The notes: generated by a model from the sequence alone, not told the origin. A stretch of DNA of 10,615 nucleotides from Methylocystis sp. (GCA_023253795.1 JALRFG010000053.1:1-10615), one strand, 5' to 3'; shown: positions 1-7,416, counted from the stretch's first letter. Translations and numbers: made by a program.

Positions 1-70
1 CATTGATATCCACCCGCGTCAGCACGCGTTTGCCAGCGAGGTCCATGTCGTCGAGCGTTTTCCAGGCCAT
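1..70 (-). CDS. pgk: Phosphoglycerate kinase, N-terminal fragment (cut by window edge)
   Basis: The reverse strand encodes 23 residues from an ATG at 70-68, beginning MAWKTLDDMDLAGKRVL and continuing TRVDIN. This is the characteristic opening of bacterial phosphoglycerate kinase, where the 'KTLDD.D..GKRVL.RVD.N' strand and loop help bind 3-phosphoglycerate. The enzyme makes ATP and 3-phosphoglycerate from 1,3-bisphosphoglycerate in glycolysis, or runs the reverse in gluconeogenesis and carbon fixation. A strong Shine-Dalgarno (GGAGGGG, complement of 74-80) sits just upstream and supports the start. The rest lies left of the window. It is divergent from the cyclophilin gene, with about 125 bases between the two start codons that must carry both promoters. 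The family call is fairly sure despite the short fragment. Confidence 0.85.
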   Translation of the reverse strand, partial: MAWKTLDDMDLAGKRVLTRVDIN

Positions 71-195
71 CTGCCCCTCCTGATCCGAGTCAGCCCCGTG
101 ATGGCGATGTGCGGCGCAGACGTCAATGCAGTCCTTGGCAATCCGGCACCTGCGCTTTAAGTCTTGCCGCAACTTACCATCTGAAGGAGCACGGC

Positions 196-660
196 ATGGC
201 CGAGATCAAAGACCCCGAGAACACCATCCTGATCGAGTTGAAGGACGGCACCGTCACTATTGAGTTGCTGCCCGACGTGGCCCCCAAACATGCCGAGCGC
301 ATGAAGGAGCTTGCGCGGTCGGGGGCCTATGACAACGTGTGTTTCCACCGGGTGATCGACGGCTTCATGGCGCAGACCGGCTGCCCGCGCGGCACCGGAA
401 CCGGCGGCTCGCAATATGATAATCTGAAAGCCGAGTTCAATGCGGCTCCGCATGTGCGCGGCACATGTTCGATGGCCCGCGCCTCGCATCCCGACACCGC
501 CAATTCGCAGTTTTTCATCTGCTTCGACGACGCCCGTTTTCTGGACAAGCAATATACGGTCTGGGGCGAAGTGATCTCTGGCATGGAGAATGTCGATCAG
601 TTCAAGCGCGGCGAGCCGGTGCGCGATCCCGACAAGATCATCAAGGCGACGCTGGGCTAA
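196..660 (+). CDS. ppiB: Cytoplasmic cyclophilin-type peptidyl-prolyl cis-trans isomerase
   Basis: A 154-residue cyclophilin that catalyses cis-trans isomerisation of X-Pro bonds and so helps folding. The core signature is visible: FHRVIDGFMAQTG (catalytic Arg in FHR, active-site Phe and Gln), a Gly-rich GTGTGG loop, the MARASHPDTANSQFFI segment that forms the binding pocket, and YTVWGEVISGMENVD with the Trp that matters for cyclosporin binding in some family members. There is no signal peptide, so it is probably cytoplasmic (PpiB type). The start at 196 is chosen because GAAGGAG ends 6 bases before it and homology begins here; an in-frame start at 109 would add 29 unrelated residues. Many alphaproteobacteria have one or two cyclophilin genes just before queA, and that order is kept here. 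A hairpin terminator follows the stop. Confidence 0.93.
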   Translation: MAEIKDPENTILIELKDGTVTIELLPDVAPKHAERMKELARSGAYDNVCFHRVIDGFMAQTGCPRGTGTGGSQYDNLKAEFNAAPHVRGTCSMARASHPDTANSQFFICFDDARFLDKQYTVWGEVISGMENVDQFKRGEPVRDPDKIIKATLG

Positions 661-689
661 GTCGCTCAGCATTCCAAAAAATTGACCAG

Positions 690-713
690 TGGCCGGGTTC
701 GCCCGGCCATTTT
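690..713 (+). terminator. GC-rich hairpin with T tract between ppiB and queA
   Basis: TGGCCGGG (690-697) pairs perfectly with CCCGGCCA (702-709) around a TTCG loop and is followed by TTTT (710-713). An A-rich run (676-681) lies upstream. The shape is that of an intrinsic terminator with a short U tract, or of an attenuator or 3'-end stabiliser for the ppi transcript. It ends only 17 bases before the queA start codon, so queA has no room for its own promoter downstream of it. Confidence 0.7.
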
Positions 714-730
714 GCGATTGGATCCCGATT

Positions 731-1783
731 ATGCGCGTCGATCTTTTCGATTTCGAACTCCCGACGGAGCGGATCGCCTTACGGCCCGTCCATCCGCGTG
801 ATGGCGCGCGCCTGCTGGTCGTTCCTCCAACCGGTACGTTTGTTGATCGAATTGTCAGCGAACTGATTGATTATTTGCAGCCGGGGGATGCGCTGGTCGT
901 GAACGACACCCGCGTCATTCATGCGCGTTTGTCAGGTCGGCGCCTGCGCGACGATCTCGCCGCCAATGTTGAGGCGACGCTGATCGAACGGCTGGACGCC
1001 AGCCGCTGGCGGGCGCTGATGCGGCCCGCCAAGAAACTCCATATCGGCGATCTGATCCGCTTTGGCGACGGTTCGCTTGACGCACATGTCGTCGCCAAAG
1101 GCGAAGCTGGTGAAATTACGCTGGAATTTAATTGCGCCGGCGCGGCGCTCGACGCCGCGATTGAGGCGATCGGCGTCTTGCCGTTGCCGCCCTATATCGC
1201 CGGCAAACGCGCGACCGACGCCGACGACGAAAGCGATTACCAAACGATATTCGCACGTGAAGCCGGCGCCGTGGCAGCGCCGACCGCTGGACTGCATTTT
1301 ACGCGGGAACTGATCGCGCGGATTGAGGCCATGGGCGTAAGGTTTTCGCGCGTCACTTTGCATGTCGGCGCCGGGACCTTCCTGCCGGTCAAGGCGGAGG
1401 ACACGGACGCGCATAAGATGCATGAGGAGTTCGCCCGGATTGACGCTGATACAGCTCAAACGTTGAACGCCATTCGGGCGCAGGGTGGCCGCATCGTCGC
1501 GGTTGGCACAACAGCGCTAAGGGTTCTGGAAAGCGCCGCGACGCCTGAGGGAAAAATTCAACCCTACGCCGCGCGGACAAATATTTTCATCACGCCCGGC
1601 TATCGTTTTCGCGCCGTCGATATGCTGCTGACCAATTTCCATCTGCCGCGCTCGACGCTGTTCATGCTGGTGAGCGCCTTTGCCGGGCTGGAACGGATGA
1701 AGGCGGCCTATGCCCACGCCATCGCCAGCGATTATCGCTTCTACTCCTATGGCGACGCTTGCCTGTTGTCGCGCGCGCCATGA
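731..1783 (+). CDS. queA: S-adenosylmethionine:tRNA ribosyltransferase-isomerase (QueA)
   Basis: QueA transfers and rearranges the ribosyl part of S-adenosylmethionine onto preQ1 at tRNA position 34, giving epoxyqueuosine. It is the step after Tgt in queuosine synthesis and acts in the cytoplasm. The 350-residue length fits the family. Conserved blocks run in order: MRVDLFDFELPTERIALRP at the N-terminus, GDALVVNDTRVIHARL (52-67), AAPTAGLHFT (182-191), LHVGAGTFLPV (210-220), HKMHEEF (228-234), VGTTALRVLES (258-268), and TNFHLPRSTLFMLVSAFAG (301-319). The ATG at 731 matches the family N-terminus exactly; an upstream in-frame start at 689 would add 14 residues across the terminator hairpin and is unlikely. 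The ribosome site is weak (GGAT). Its TGA overlaps the start of the next gene as ATGA, which suggests translational coupling. Confidence 0.96.
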   Translation: MRVDLFDFELPTERIALRPVHPRDGARLLVVPPTGTFVDRIVSELIDYLQPGDALVVNDTRVIHARLSGRRLRDDLAANVEATLIERLDASRWRALMRPAKKLHIGDLIRFGDGSLDAHVVAKGEAGEITLEFNCAGAALDAAIEAIGVLPLPPYIAGKRATDADDESDYQTIFAREAGAVAAPTAGLHFTRELIARIEAMGVRFSRVTLHVGAGTFLPVKAEDTDAHKMHEEFARIDADTAQTLNAIRAQGGRIVAVGTTALRVLESAATPEGKIQPYAARTNIFITPGYRFRAVDMLLTNFHLPRSTLFMLVSAFAGLERMKAAYAHAIASDYRFYSYGDACLLSRAP

Positions 1784-2121
1784 TGATCCGTGACGGCGAT
1801 GTGCGATTATTGGCGCTCTGGCGGGATGATACAGCGGAGGCGCCGATGACGCTCGATTTGCGTTTGCAGGATGGACGCTGCGTCGCGATTTGGGATCTGT
1901 TCGGCGCTTTCGATCTTGATGGGCCGAAAGCCCGGCCCTTTGTTTTGCGCCGGGATGGGCGGATCGATTTCGGCGCCGTCGATCGGGATCAGTGGCGCAC
2001 CGACTTGCGCGATGTAGATATGCGCGTCGGGATGCTGTTTACGGTATGGTTCAACGCCACAGACAATGGTCTGTATAAAATCGTCAAGATCGCTGCGCTC
2101 GGCGCAAAGGAACGCGAATAA
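1780..2121 (+). CDS. Conserved-context protein of unknown function between queA and tgt
   Basis: I do not recognise this 113-residue protein. It begins MMIRDGDVRLLALWRDD and ends VWFNATDNGLYKIVKIAALG followed by a charged tail. It has no signal peptide, no membrane segment and no cysteines, and alternating hydrophobic/charged stretches (such as MTLDLRLQDGRCVAIWDLF, which does contain one Cys) suggest a small soluble beta-rich fold; correctly stated, there is a single cysteine. The ATG at 1780 overlaps the queA stop (ATGA), and its TAA shares one base with the tgt ATG (TAATG). No Shine-Dalgarno is visible, so translation probably depends on ribosomes finishing queA. This tight packing between two queuosine enzymes hints at a related role, but nothing in the sequence shows one. 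An in-frame start at 1759 inside queA is possible but less likely. Confidence 0.75.
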   Translation: MMIRDGDVRLLALWRDDTAEAPMTLDLRLQDGRCVAIWDLFGAFDLDGPKARPFVLRRDGRIDFGAVDRDQWRTDLRDVDMRVGMLFTVWFNATDNGLYKIVKIAALGAKERE

Positions 2122-3248
2122 TGCAGGATTTCTCCTTCACTGTTCAGGCGACGGACGGTGCCGCGCGCAAGGGCGAAATCCTTATGCCGCGTGGCGTCAT
2201 CCGCACGCCCGCCTTCATGCCTGTGGGCACCGCGGCGACGGTGAAGGCGATGTTCTCTCATGATGTGCGCGCCGCCGGCGCCGATATATTGCTCGGCAAT
2301 GTCTATCATCTGATGCTGCGGCCAGGCGCCGAGCGCATCGCACGGCTTGGCGGCCTGCATCAGTTCATGCGCTGGCCCCATCCCATCCTCACGGATTCCG
2401 GCGGCTTTCAGGTGATGTCGCTCTCCAAACTCCGCAAGCTGAACGAGGAGGGGGTCACCTTTCAGTCTCACATCGATGGTTCAAAGCATCACCTCTCGCC
2501 AGAGCGCTCGATGGAGATTCAGAATTTGCTCGGCGCCGATATTCAGATGCAGTTCGACGAATGCGTGCGTCTGCCCTGTTCGGATGAAGAGGCGGCGCGC
2601 GCCATGCGCCTGTCGCTACGCTGGGCGGAACGCTCCCGCAAGGCGTTCCGAGAAACGCCCGGCCGCGGCGTCTTCGGCATTGTGCAGGGCGGCGCTTCTA
2701 AGCCGTTACGCATCGAAAGCGCCAAAGCCCTCGCCGATATGGATTTCCATGGCCTCGCCGTTGGCGGGCTGGCGGTCGGCGAGCCGCAGGAGGTGATGCT
2801 TGACATGCTGGAGACGACACTGCCGCATCTGCCCGATCACAAGCCGCATTATCTGATGGGCGTCGGCACTCCGGACGACATTATGAAAGCCGTGGCGCGC
2901 GGAATCGACATGTTCGATTGCGTGATGCCGACCCGCGCTGGTCGCCATGGTCTCGCCTATACGCGTTTCGGCACGCTGAACATGAAAAATGCCCGCCACA
3001 CCGAGGATCATCAGCCGCTGGATCCAGAGTCCGATTGCCCGGCGGCGCGTGATTATTCCCGCGCCTATCTCCATCATCTGGTTAAGGCGGGTGAGATTCT
3101 CGGCATGATGTTGCTGACCCAGGCCAATGTCGCTTACTACCAGTTTCTCATGAACGGTTTGCGAAACGCCATTGCCGCAGGTAACCTCTCCGACTTCATG
3201 GCCCAGACGCGCGAAGGCTGGGAACTTGGTAAAGCTACAGACGCGTAG
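2121..3248 (+). CDS. tgt: tRNA-guanine transglycosylase (Tgt) with a degenerate zinc site
   Basis: Tgt exchanges guanine 34 for preQ1 in tRNAs with GUN anticodons, the entry of queuosine into tRNA. The 375-residue length fits bacterial Tgt. Catalytic elements are intact: TDSGGFQVMSL with D92, MQFDECVRLP with D146, the GLAVGGLAVGE loop, and MFDCVMPTRAGRHG with the nucleophile D266 (aligning by eye to D102, D156 and D280 of the Zymomonas enzyme). The C-terminal zinc site is not: the usual CxCxxC...H reads S304, C306, A309 and A335, so only one of four ligands remains. The surrounding residues (RDYSRAYLHHL, AGEILGMMLLT) are well conserved, so this is substitution and not a misread frame. A good ribosome site (AAAGGAA, 2106-2112) precedes the start, which overlaps the previous stop by one base. 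Confidence 0.96.
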   Translation: MQDFSFTVQATDGAARKGEILMPRGVIRTPAFMPVGTAATVKAMFSHDVRAAGADILLGNVYHLMLRPGAERIARLGGLHQFMRWPHPILTDSGGFQVMSLSKLRKLNEEGVTFQSHIDGSKHHLSPERSMEIQNLLGADIQMQFDECVRLPCSDEEAARAMRLSLRWAERSRKAFRETPGRGVFGIVQGGASKPLRIESAKALADMDFHGLAVGGLAVGEPQEVMLDMLETTLPHLPDHKPHYLMGVGTPDDIMKAVARGIDMFDCVMPTRAGRHGLAYTRFGTLNMKNARHTEDHQPLDPESDCPAARDYSRAYLHHLVKAGEILGMMLLTQANVAYYQFLMNGLRNAIAAGNLSDFMAQTREGWELGKATDA

Positions 3249-3301
3249 CCTGTTATGCGTTGCGTAAATGGATTTGGGCATATCGCCATCGGGAGGCAAA
3301 C

Positions 3302-3805
3302 ATGAGCGCCTATCGCGACGCCTTGACCAAGCTTTTTCTCAAGGGCGCCTTCTCGAAAGGCGAGGTCGCCCAGCCATCGCGTCGTGAATCTGCGCTGGCA
3401 TGGCCCAAGGTTGCGCCGGAAATCGCAAGCGCCGCTGCGCCGCGCCCTTCACAACAGCGCATTGCGCGCGCCGTTGCGCCTGAGGCTGCGCCTGCGCCGG
3501 AACCGGTTGTCGCGCCGCCGCAGGATAGCGCCCATCCCGGCAAACGACTGGCCAGCAAACTGCGCGCCCATGGCAAGACGGCTTCCGATCTCGCGCGCGA
3601 CATACATGTGCCGGTCAATCGCGTCACAGCGATCATCAATGGTCAGCGGGGCGTAACGGCGGACACGGCCTTGCGCTTTGGCCACTGGTTCGGCGAGACT
3701 CCGGAAAGCTGGCTCGACGCTCAGCAAAGATACGAGCTGGCGCGCGCCCGCGCCGAATCCGGTGTGGAAATAAAGCGCCTGCCGCGCCTTGCGTCGTCGC
3801 GCTAG
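3302..3805 (+). CDS. HigA/VapI-like XRE-family helix-turn-helix protein with Ala/Pro-rich N-terminal extension, no toxin partner
   Basis: A 167-residue protein. Residues 78-150 match HigA-type antitoxins: HPGKRLASKLRAHGKTASDLA, then IHVPVNRVTAIINGQRGVT, then DTALRFGHWFGETPESWLDAQ, with the helix-turn-helix at about 93-114. HigA proteins bind DNA and neutralise a HigB ribonuclease, but no HigB-like gene lies on either side (tgt upstream, recG convergent). Before the domain is an extra region: a basic start (MSAYRDALTKLFLKGAFSKG) and an Ala/Pro-rich linker at about 36-75 that looks disordered. Typical HigA is about 100 residues, so the extension is unusual. I infer a stand-alone transcription regulator more than an antitoxin. 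GGGAGG at 3291-3296 fixes the start at 3302; an in-frame start at 3260 lacks such a site. The gap from tgt is 53 bases with no clear terminator. Confidence 0.85.
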   Translation: MSAYRDALTKLFLKGAFSKGEVAQPSRRESALAWPKVAPEIASAAAPRPSQQRIARAVAPEAAPAPEPVVAPPQDSAHPGKRLASKLRAHGKTASDLARDIHVPVNRVTAIINGQRGVTADTALRFGHWFGETPESWLDAQQRYELARARAESGVEIKRLPRLASSR

Positions 3806-3811
3806 ACTAGC
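3801..3811. repeat. Palindrome spanning two convergent stop codons
   Basis: GCTAGACTAGC is a perfect 5+1+5 inverted repeat. Its left arm contains the TAG of the HigA-like gene (3803-3805) and its right arm the complement of the recG TAG (3807-3809), with one base between them. There is no T tract, so it is not a normal terminator. It may just reflect that both genes use TAG after similar codons. Confidence 0.5.
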
Positions 3812-5927
3812 CGGCGCGCAGCAACCGAATGGCCTCGTCCCGTTCGAACAGATAGAGCAGGGCGCGCAAGGCTTCTCCGCGCTCGCTCGTTAATTCGGGA
3901 TCACGACGCAGAATCAATTCTGCGTCGTCACGCGCAATCGCCAATAGACGCGCATGGGCGATGATGTCCGCGAGACGGAAACCGGGCAGGCCCGCCTGCC
4001 GCGTGCCGAGAATTTCTCCTTCTCCGCGCAGGCGTAAATCCTCTTCCGCAATGCGGAAACCATCTTCCGTCTGGCGTAAGGTCATCAGCCGCGCTCCGGC
4101 CATTTCGCTCAGCGGCCCCTTATAGAGCAGCAGACAGCTCGACTCACCCGCGCCGCGTCCCACGCGTCCGCGTAATTGATGCAATTGCGCCAGACCAAAT
4201 CGTTCGGCGTGTTCGATCACCATGATTGTCGCTTCCGGCACATCGACGCCAACTTCAATGACCGTCGTCGCGACAAGGATTTGCGTGTCGCCGCGCTGGA
4301 ACGCTTCCATGGCGGCGTCTTTTTCGGGGCCTTTCATGCGGCCATGAACCAGCCCGACCCGGTCGCCAAAGTAATGCCGCAGATCGGCGGCGCGCGCTTC
4401 GGCGGCGGCGAGATCTAGATCCTCGTTTTCCTCAACCAGCGGGCAGACCCAATAGGCGCGGGCGCCTTCCGCCAACGCCCGTTGCAGACCTGCGACCACC
4501 TCGCCAATCCGCGACGCGGGGAGGGCGCGCGTTGAGATCGGTTTGCGCCCCGGCGGTTTTTCATCGAGCGCAGAGGAATCCATATCGCCAAAGGCGGTCA
4601 GCGCCAGCGTGCGCGGGATCGGCGTAGCCGTCATCACCAGCACGTCAACAGCCGCGCCTTTGGCGCTTAGCGCAAGGCGTTGCTGCACGCCGAACCGATG
4701 CTGCTCATCGACCACAGCAAGGCCGAGGTCATGAAACGCCAGATCGCTTTGCACCAGCGCATGGGTGCCGACGACAATATCAATGGCTCCGGCCGCGATG
4801 TCGGCATGAACTGTTTTGCGCTCAGCAGATTTCAGGCGACCGATCAGGAGCGCGACGCGCAGCCCGACCGGCGCGAGGAGCGGTTGCAGACGTTCATAAT
4901 GCTGGCGCGCGAGAATTTCGGTCGGCGCCATCAAGGCCGCCTGCCGCCCGCATTCCACGGCGCTCGCCATCGCCAAAGCGCCGATAATCGTTTTACCCGA
5001 GCCGACATCGCCCTGCACGAGCCGGAGCATTCGTTTGTCGGACGCCATATCGGCGCGAATATCCGTCAGCGCGCGGCGTTGCGCGCCGGTGAGCTGAAAG
5101 GGCAGCGCCGCCTCGATCGCAGAGACCACTCGGCCATCGCCGGGGTTTTCATGTCCCGGCAGACGTCGCATACGCGCGCGCACCAGACGCAACGCAAGCT
5201 GGCTGGCCAGCAATTCATCCAGCGCCAGACGCTGGCGTGCAGGATGTTGCGGGGAAAGCGCCTGCGCGCTGTCCGGACGATGCGCCAGGCGCAACGCTTC
5301 TGCGAAACCGGGAAGCTTATTGGCGGCGAGGACGCTCGCTTCCTGCCATTCGGGAAGCGCCGGGATTCGTTCCAGCGCCGCATCCGTCGCCCGTAAAACG
5401 TAACGCGCCTGAAGCCCTTCGGTCAGTCCGTAAACGGCTTCGAAGGGAGGCAATTTCGCCAGTCCCGCTTCATCCAGCACCCGGTCCGGATGCACCATCT
5501 GACGGCGTCCGTCGTAGAGTTCGATCCGGCCGGAGATCCAGCGCGTCGCGCCAATCGGCAGGCTGCGTTCGATCCAATCGGGATTGGCGAGGAAAAACAC
5601 CAGTTCAATATCGCCTGTGTCATCCTCGACCACGACCCGGAAAGGCGCCTTTGCATAGCGTCCCTGCGGTCGACGATGCTCAACAACCCGCGCCTTGATC
5701 ACCACCATGGTTTCAAGCGGCGCTGCGGCGATGGTCGGTCGCTGACTGCGGTCGATCACATTGCTCGGCAGATGAAACAACAAATCGAGTAAGCGCGCTT
5801 CCTGCGCACCGCCAGCGACGGGACGCGCCAGCAGGCGGTCGAAGAGTTTGGCTGTCTTTGGACCGACGCCGGGCAGGGCGGCGACACCGCCAAAGAAAGG
5901 GGCGAGACGATCCGGGCGCATGCTCAT
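3807..5927 (-). CDS. recG: ATP-dependent DNA helicase RecG
   Basis: A 706-residue RecG (E. coli RecG is 693), which drives branch migration and regression of stalled replication forks and processes R-loops and Holliday junctions. The N-terminal wedge/OB region holds the 'LPGVGPKTAKLF' start and the DDTGDIELVFF strand (about 102-112). Helicase motifs follow: GDVGSGKT Walker A (306-313), APTEILA (Ia), DEQH box (407-410), TATPIPRT (III, 433-440), VHGRM, ATTVIEVGVDVP (V), and QLRGRVGRG (VI, 584-592). The RecG-specific TRG region after it is intact (EDGFRIAEEDLRLRGEGEILGTRQ split around 621-643). The ATG at 5927 has AGGCGAT just upstream; an ATG two codons later is an alternative. It starts 6 bases after the dipeptidase stop, so the two are probably one transcript. 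Confidence 0.97.
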   Translation of the reverse strand: MSMRPDRLAPFFGGVAALPGVGPKTAKLFDRLLARPVAGGAQEARLLDLLFHLPSNVIDRSQRPTIAAAPLETMVVIKARVVEHRRPQGRYAKAPFRVVVEDDTGDIELVFFLANPDWIERSLPIGATRWISGRIELYDGRRQMVHPDRVLDEAGLAKLPPFEAVYGLTEGLQARYVLRATDAALERIPALPEWQEASVLAANKLPGFAEALRLAHRPDSAQALSPQHPARQRLALDELLASQLALRLVRARMRRLPGHENPGDGRVVSAIEAALPFQLTGAQRRALTDIRADMASDKRMLRLVQGDVGSGKTIIGALAMASAVECGRQAALMAPTEILARQHYERLQPLLAPVGLRVALLIGRLKSAERKTVHADIAAGAIDIVVGTHALVQSDLAFHDLGLAVVDEQHRFGVQQRLALSAKGAAVDVLVMTATPIPRTLALTAFGDMDSSALDEKPPGRKPISTRALPASRIGEVVAGLQRALAEGARAYWVCPLVEENEDLDLAAAEARAADLRHYFGDRVGLVHGRMKGPEKDAAMEAFQRGDTQILVATTVIEVGVDVPEATIMVIEHAERFGLAQLHQLRGRVGRGAGESSCLLLYKGPLSEMAGARLMTLRQTEDGFRIAEEDLRLRGEGEILGTRQAGLPGFRLADIIAHARLLAIARDDAELILRRDPELTSERGEALRALLYLFERDEAIRLLRAG

Positions 5928-5933
5928 GATCGC

Positions 5934-6620
5934 CTAGTCGATGACAGCGTCATAAATCGGCGCCTTTTCAGCGTCGCCGAATGTGAAGTGCCACCATTCG
6001 CGCGGATAATTCACAAATCCATGACGACGCATCAACGCGACCAGCGCGTCTCGATGCGTGCGCGCTTCTTGCCGGACACGGGACTTGGTCCATGATCGCC
6101 TGTCGAAATAATCGAAGGGAGAGCCGAAATCCCATCCTGTCACGCCAATATCGACGGCAAGGCCGGACGAATGCGATGAACGCCTTGCGATATAGCCGCG
6201 CGCGAACAGGCGCTGCTTGTCGACATGCGGATAATAGTTTTGCTTGGTCGACTGGTCGCTGTCGCGCGACCAGCGCACAAAAGCGTCAACCGCCTGCTGC
6301 GGACGATAGCAGTCGTAAACGACCAGCGAGAAACCATGTGCGCGGGCGTGCGTCTGCGCTGCGGCGAGCGCCTGTGCAGCCTCGCTTTTGAGCCAGCAAT
6401 CAGGCGCATGATACCCCGGTACAGGCTTGCCGGTGAAATTGTCGGCGCCGGCGTAGCGCATTTCCTGCTTAATCTCCGGCGCGACATCGGCCAGACGCGT
6501 GAAACCCGCTGGTGGACCTCCCGCTATAGCCTGACCGGCTCCGGCGCCAAACAGAACGACTCCGATGCTCGCCGCCCAGACGCCTGAGCGCATTTTTCGC
6601 GTGTCGCAACCATCAAACAT
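5934..6620 (-). CDS. Exported VanX-type D-alanyl-D-alanine dipeptidase
   Basis: A 228-residue zinc dipeptidase of the VanX/DdpX (M15D) family, which cleaves free D-Ala-D-Ala. The zinc and catalytic residues are all present: VVYDCYRP with R106, SSHSSGLAVDIG with H150 and D157, and EWWHFTF with the catalytic E208 and zinc ligand H211. The H-to-D and E-to-H spacings match VanX. A hydrophobic stretch at about 13-33 ending in AIA before GG looks like a Sec signal peptide, so it probably acts in the periplasm on peptidoglycan-derived dipeptide. No VanH, VanA, VanR or VanS gene is nearby, so a resistance role is not indicated; turnover or nutrient use is more likely. Neither the ATG at 6620 nor the one at 6593 has a clear ribosome site; the shorter start gives a cleaner signal peptide (MRSGVWAASIGVVLFGAGAG). 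Confidence 0.9.
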   Translation of the reverse strand: MFDGCDTRKMRSGVWAASIGVVLFGAGAGQAIAGGPPAGFTRLADVAPEIKQEMRYAGADNFTGKPVPGYHAPDCWLKSEAAQALAAAQTHARAHGFSLVVYDCYRPQQAVDAFVRWSRDSDQSTKQNYYPHVDKQRLFARGYIARRSSHSSGLAVDIGVTGWDFGSPFDYFDRRSWTKSRVRQEARTHRDALVALMRRHGFVNYPREWWHFTFGDAEKAPIYDAVID

Positions 6621-6689
6621 TGGCGCAGTATCCGCGATCTGGCGATAGAGGCAAGCCGTAGATGCTGGCCGAAGACGCGCGCTTTGGGC

Positions 6690-7373
6690 TCACGCCTTCG
6701 GACGATCAGCTCCGCCATGCGCTGCTGACCATGCAATCGGATCGGCGATGAAGGATTCGATTTCATTCAAGGCGTCTTCCGGGAAGTAGCCATGCTCGCG
6801 CGCCACCAGCAACACATCGCGCCAGCTGGCGAGATAATGCAGGTGGATGTCGAGACTGGCGAGCTCTTCGCGGGAGCCTTTGAAGATATCGTAGAAGAAG
6901 AAGACAAAGACATGGTTGCAACGCTGACCTGAGTCGCGCAACGCCTGAACGAAGTCTTTCTTGGAGCCGCCATCGGTGGCGAGGTCTTCGACAAGCAGCG
7001 CGCGGGCGTTGTCGATCAATTGCCCCTCAATGCGCGCGTTGCGACCGAAGCCTTTCGGCTTTTTGCGCACATATTGCATCGGCAGCATCAGGCTGTCGGA
7101 GATCCAGGCGGCGTAGGGAATGCCGGCGGTCTCGCCACCGGCGACGACGTCGAGCGATTCATAGCCAATATCGCGCTCGATTGTCTTCGTCGCGAAATCG
7201 ATCAGCCGACGACGCAGACGCGGAAAGGCGATGATCTTACGCATGTCGATATAAACAGGCGACGCCCAACCCGCCGTCGTGATGAAAGGCTTTTGCGTAT
7301 TGACGAGGATCGCCTCGACTTCGATCAGGGCTTTGGCCGTTTCCTGCGCGGCGAATATACGATCATGCGACAT
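6690..7373 (-). CDS. pyrE: Orotate phosphoribosyltransferase
   Basis: PyrE joins orotate and PRPP to make orotidine 5'-phosphate in pyrimidine synthesis. The 227-residue protein has GWASPVYIDMRK (substrate loop, about 35-46), VVAGGETAGIPYA (76-88), the flexible KKPKGFGRNARIEG loop (104-117) and the PRPP-binding motif ALLVEDLATDGGSK (125-138). The 'VEDLATDGGSK' form and the long C-terminus with YLASWRDVLLVAREHGYF resemble the alphaproteobacterial branch more than the E. coli enzyme. The start at 7373 (MSHDRIF) is taken because homology begins there; reading further to 7511 would add 46 residues that overlap yfcG coding sequence. The ribosome site is weak. It lies 43 bases after yfcG and 69 bases before the dipeptidase gene, all on one strand. 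Confidence 0.95.
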   Translation of the reverse strand: MSHDRIFAAQETAKALIEVEAILVNTQKPFITTAGWASPVYIDMRKIIAFPRLRRRLIDFATKTIERDIGYESLDVVAGGETAGIPYAAWISDSLMLPMQYVRKKPKGFGRNARIEGQLIDNARALLVEDLATDGGSKKDFVQALRDSGQRCNHVFVFFFYDIFKGSREELASLDIHLHYLASWRDVLLVAREHGYFPEDALNEIESFIADPIAWSAAHGGADRPKA

Positions 7374-7416
7374 GGGCGTTGCTGTCTCTTTTGAAGGATA
7401 CGAGAAGGATTGAATC

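Noticed and set aside
157..672. Minus-strand open frame of 171 codons opposite the cyclophilin
   Set aside because: Shadow of the cyclophilin gene; no homology features and no ribosome site.
661..730. preQ1 riboswitch upstream of queA
   Set aside because: The 70-base gap holds a simple terminator-like hairpin and no visible pseudoknot aptamer.
3302..3805. A complete HigBA toxin-antitoxin pair
   Set aside because: No toxin-like gene is found upstream or downstream; only the HigA-like half is present.
4680..5396. Long plus-strand open frame (238 codons) antisense to recG
   Set aside because: It lies wholly inside the well-supported recG gene, has no ribosome site and encodes an Arg/His/Gln-rich sequence typical of antisense reading in GC-rich DNA.
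5934..6620. Vancomycin-resistance locus
   Set aside because: Only a VanX-type dipeptidase is present, with a signal peptide and no VanA, VanH or two-component genes; household peptidoglycan use is more likely.
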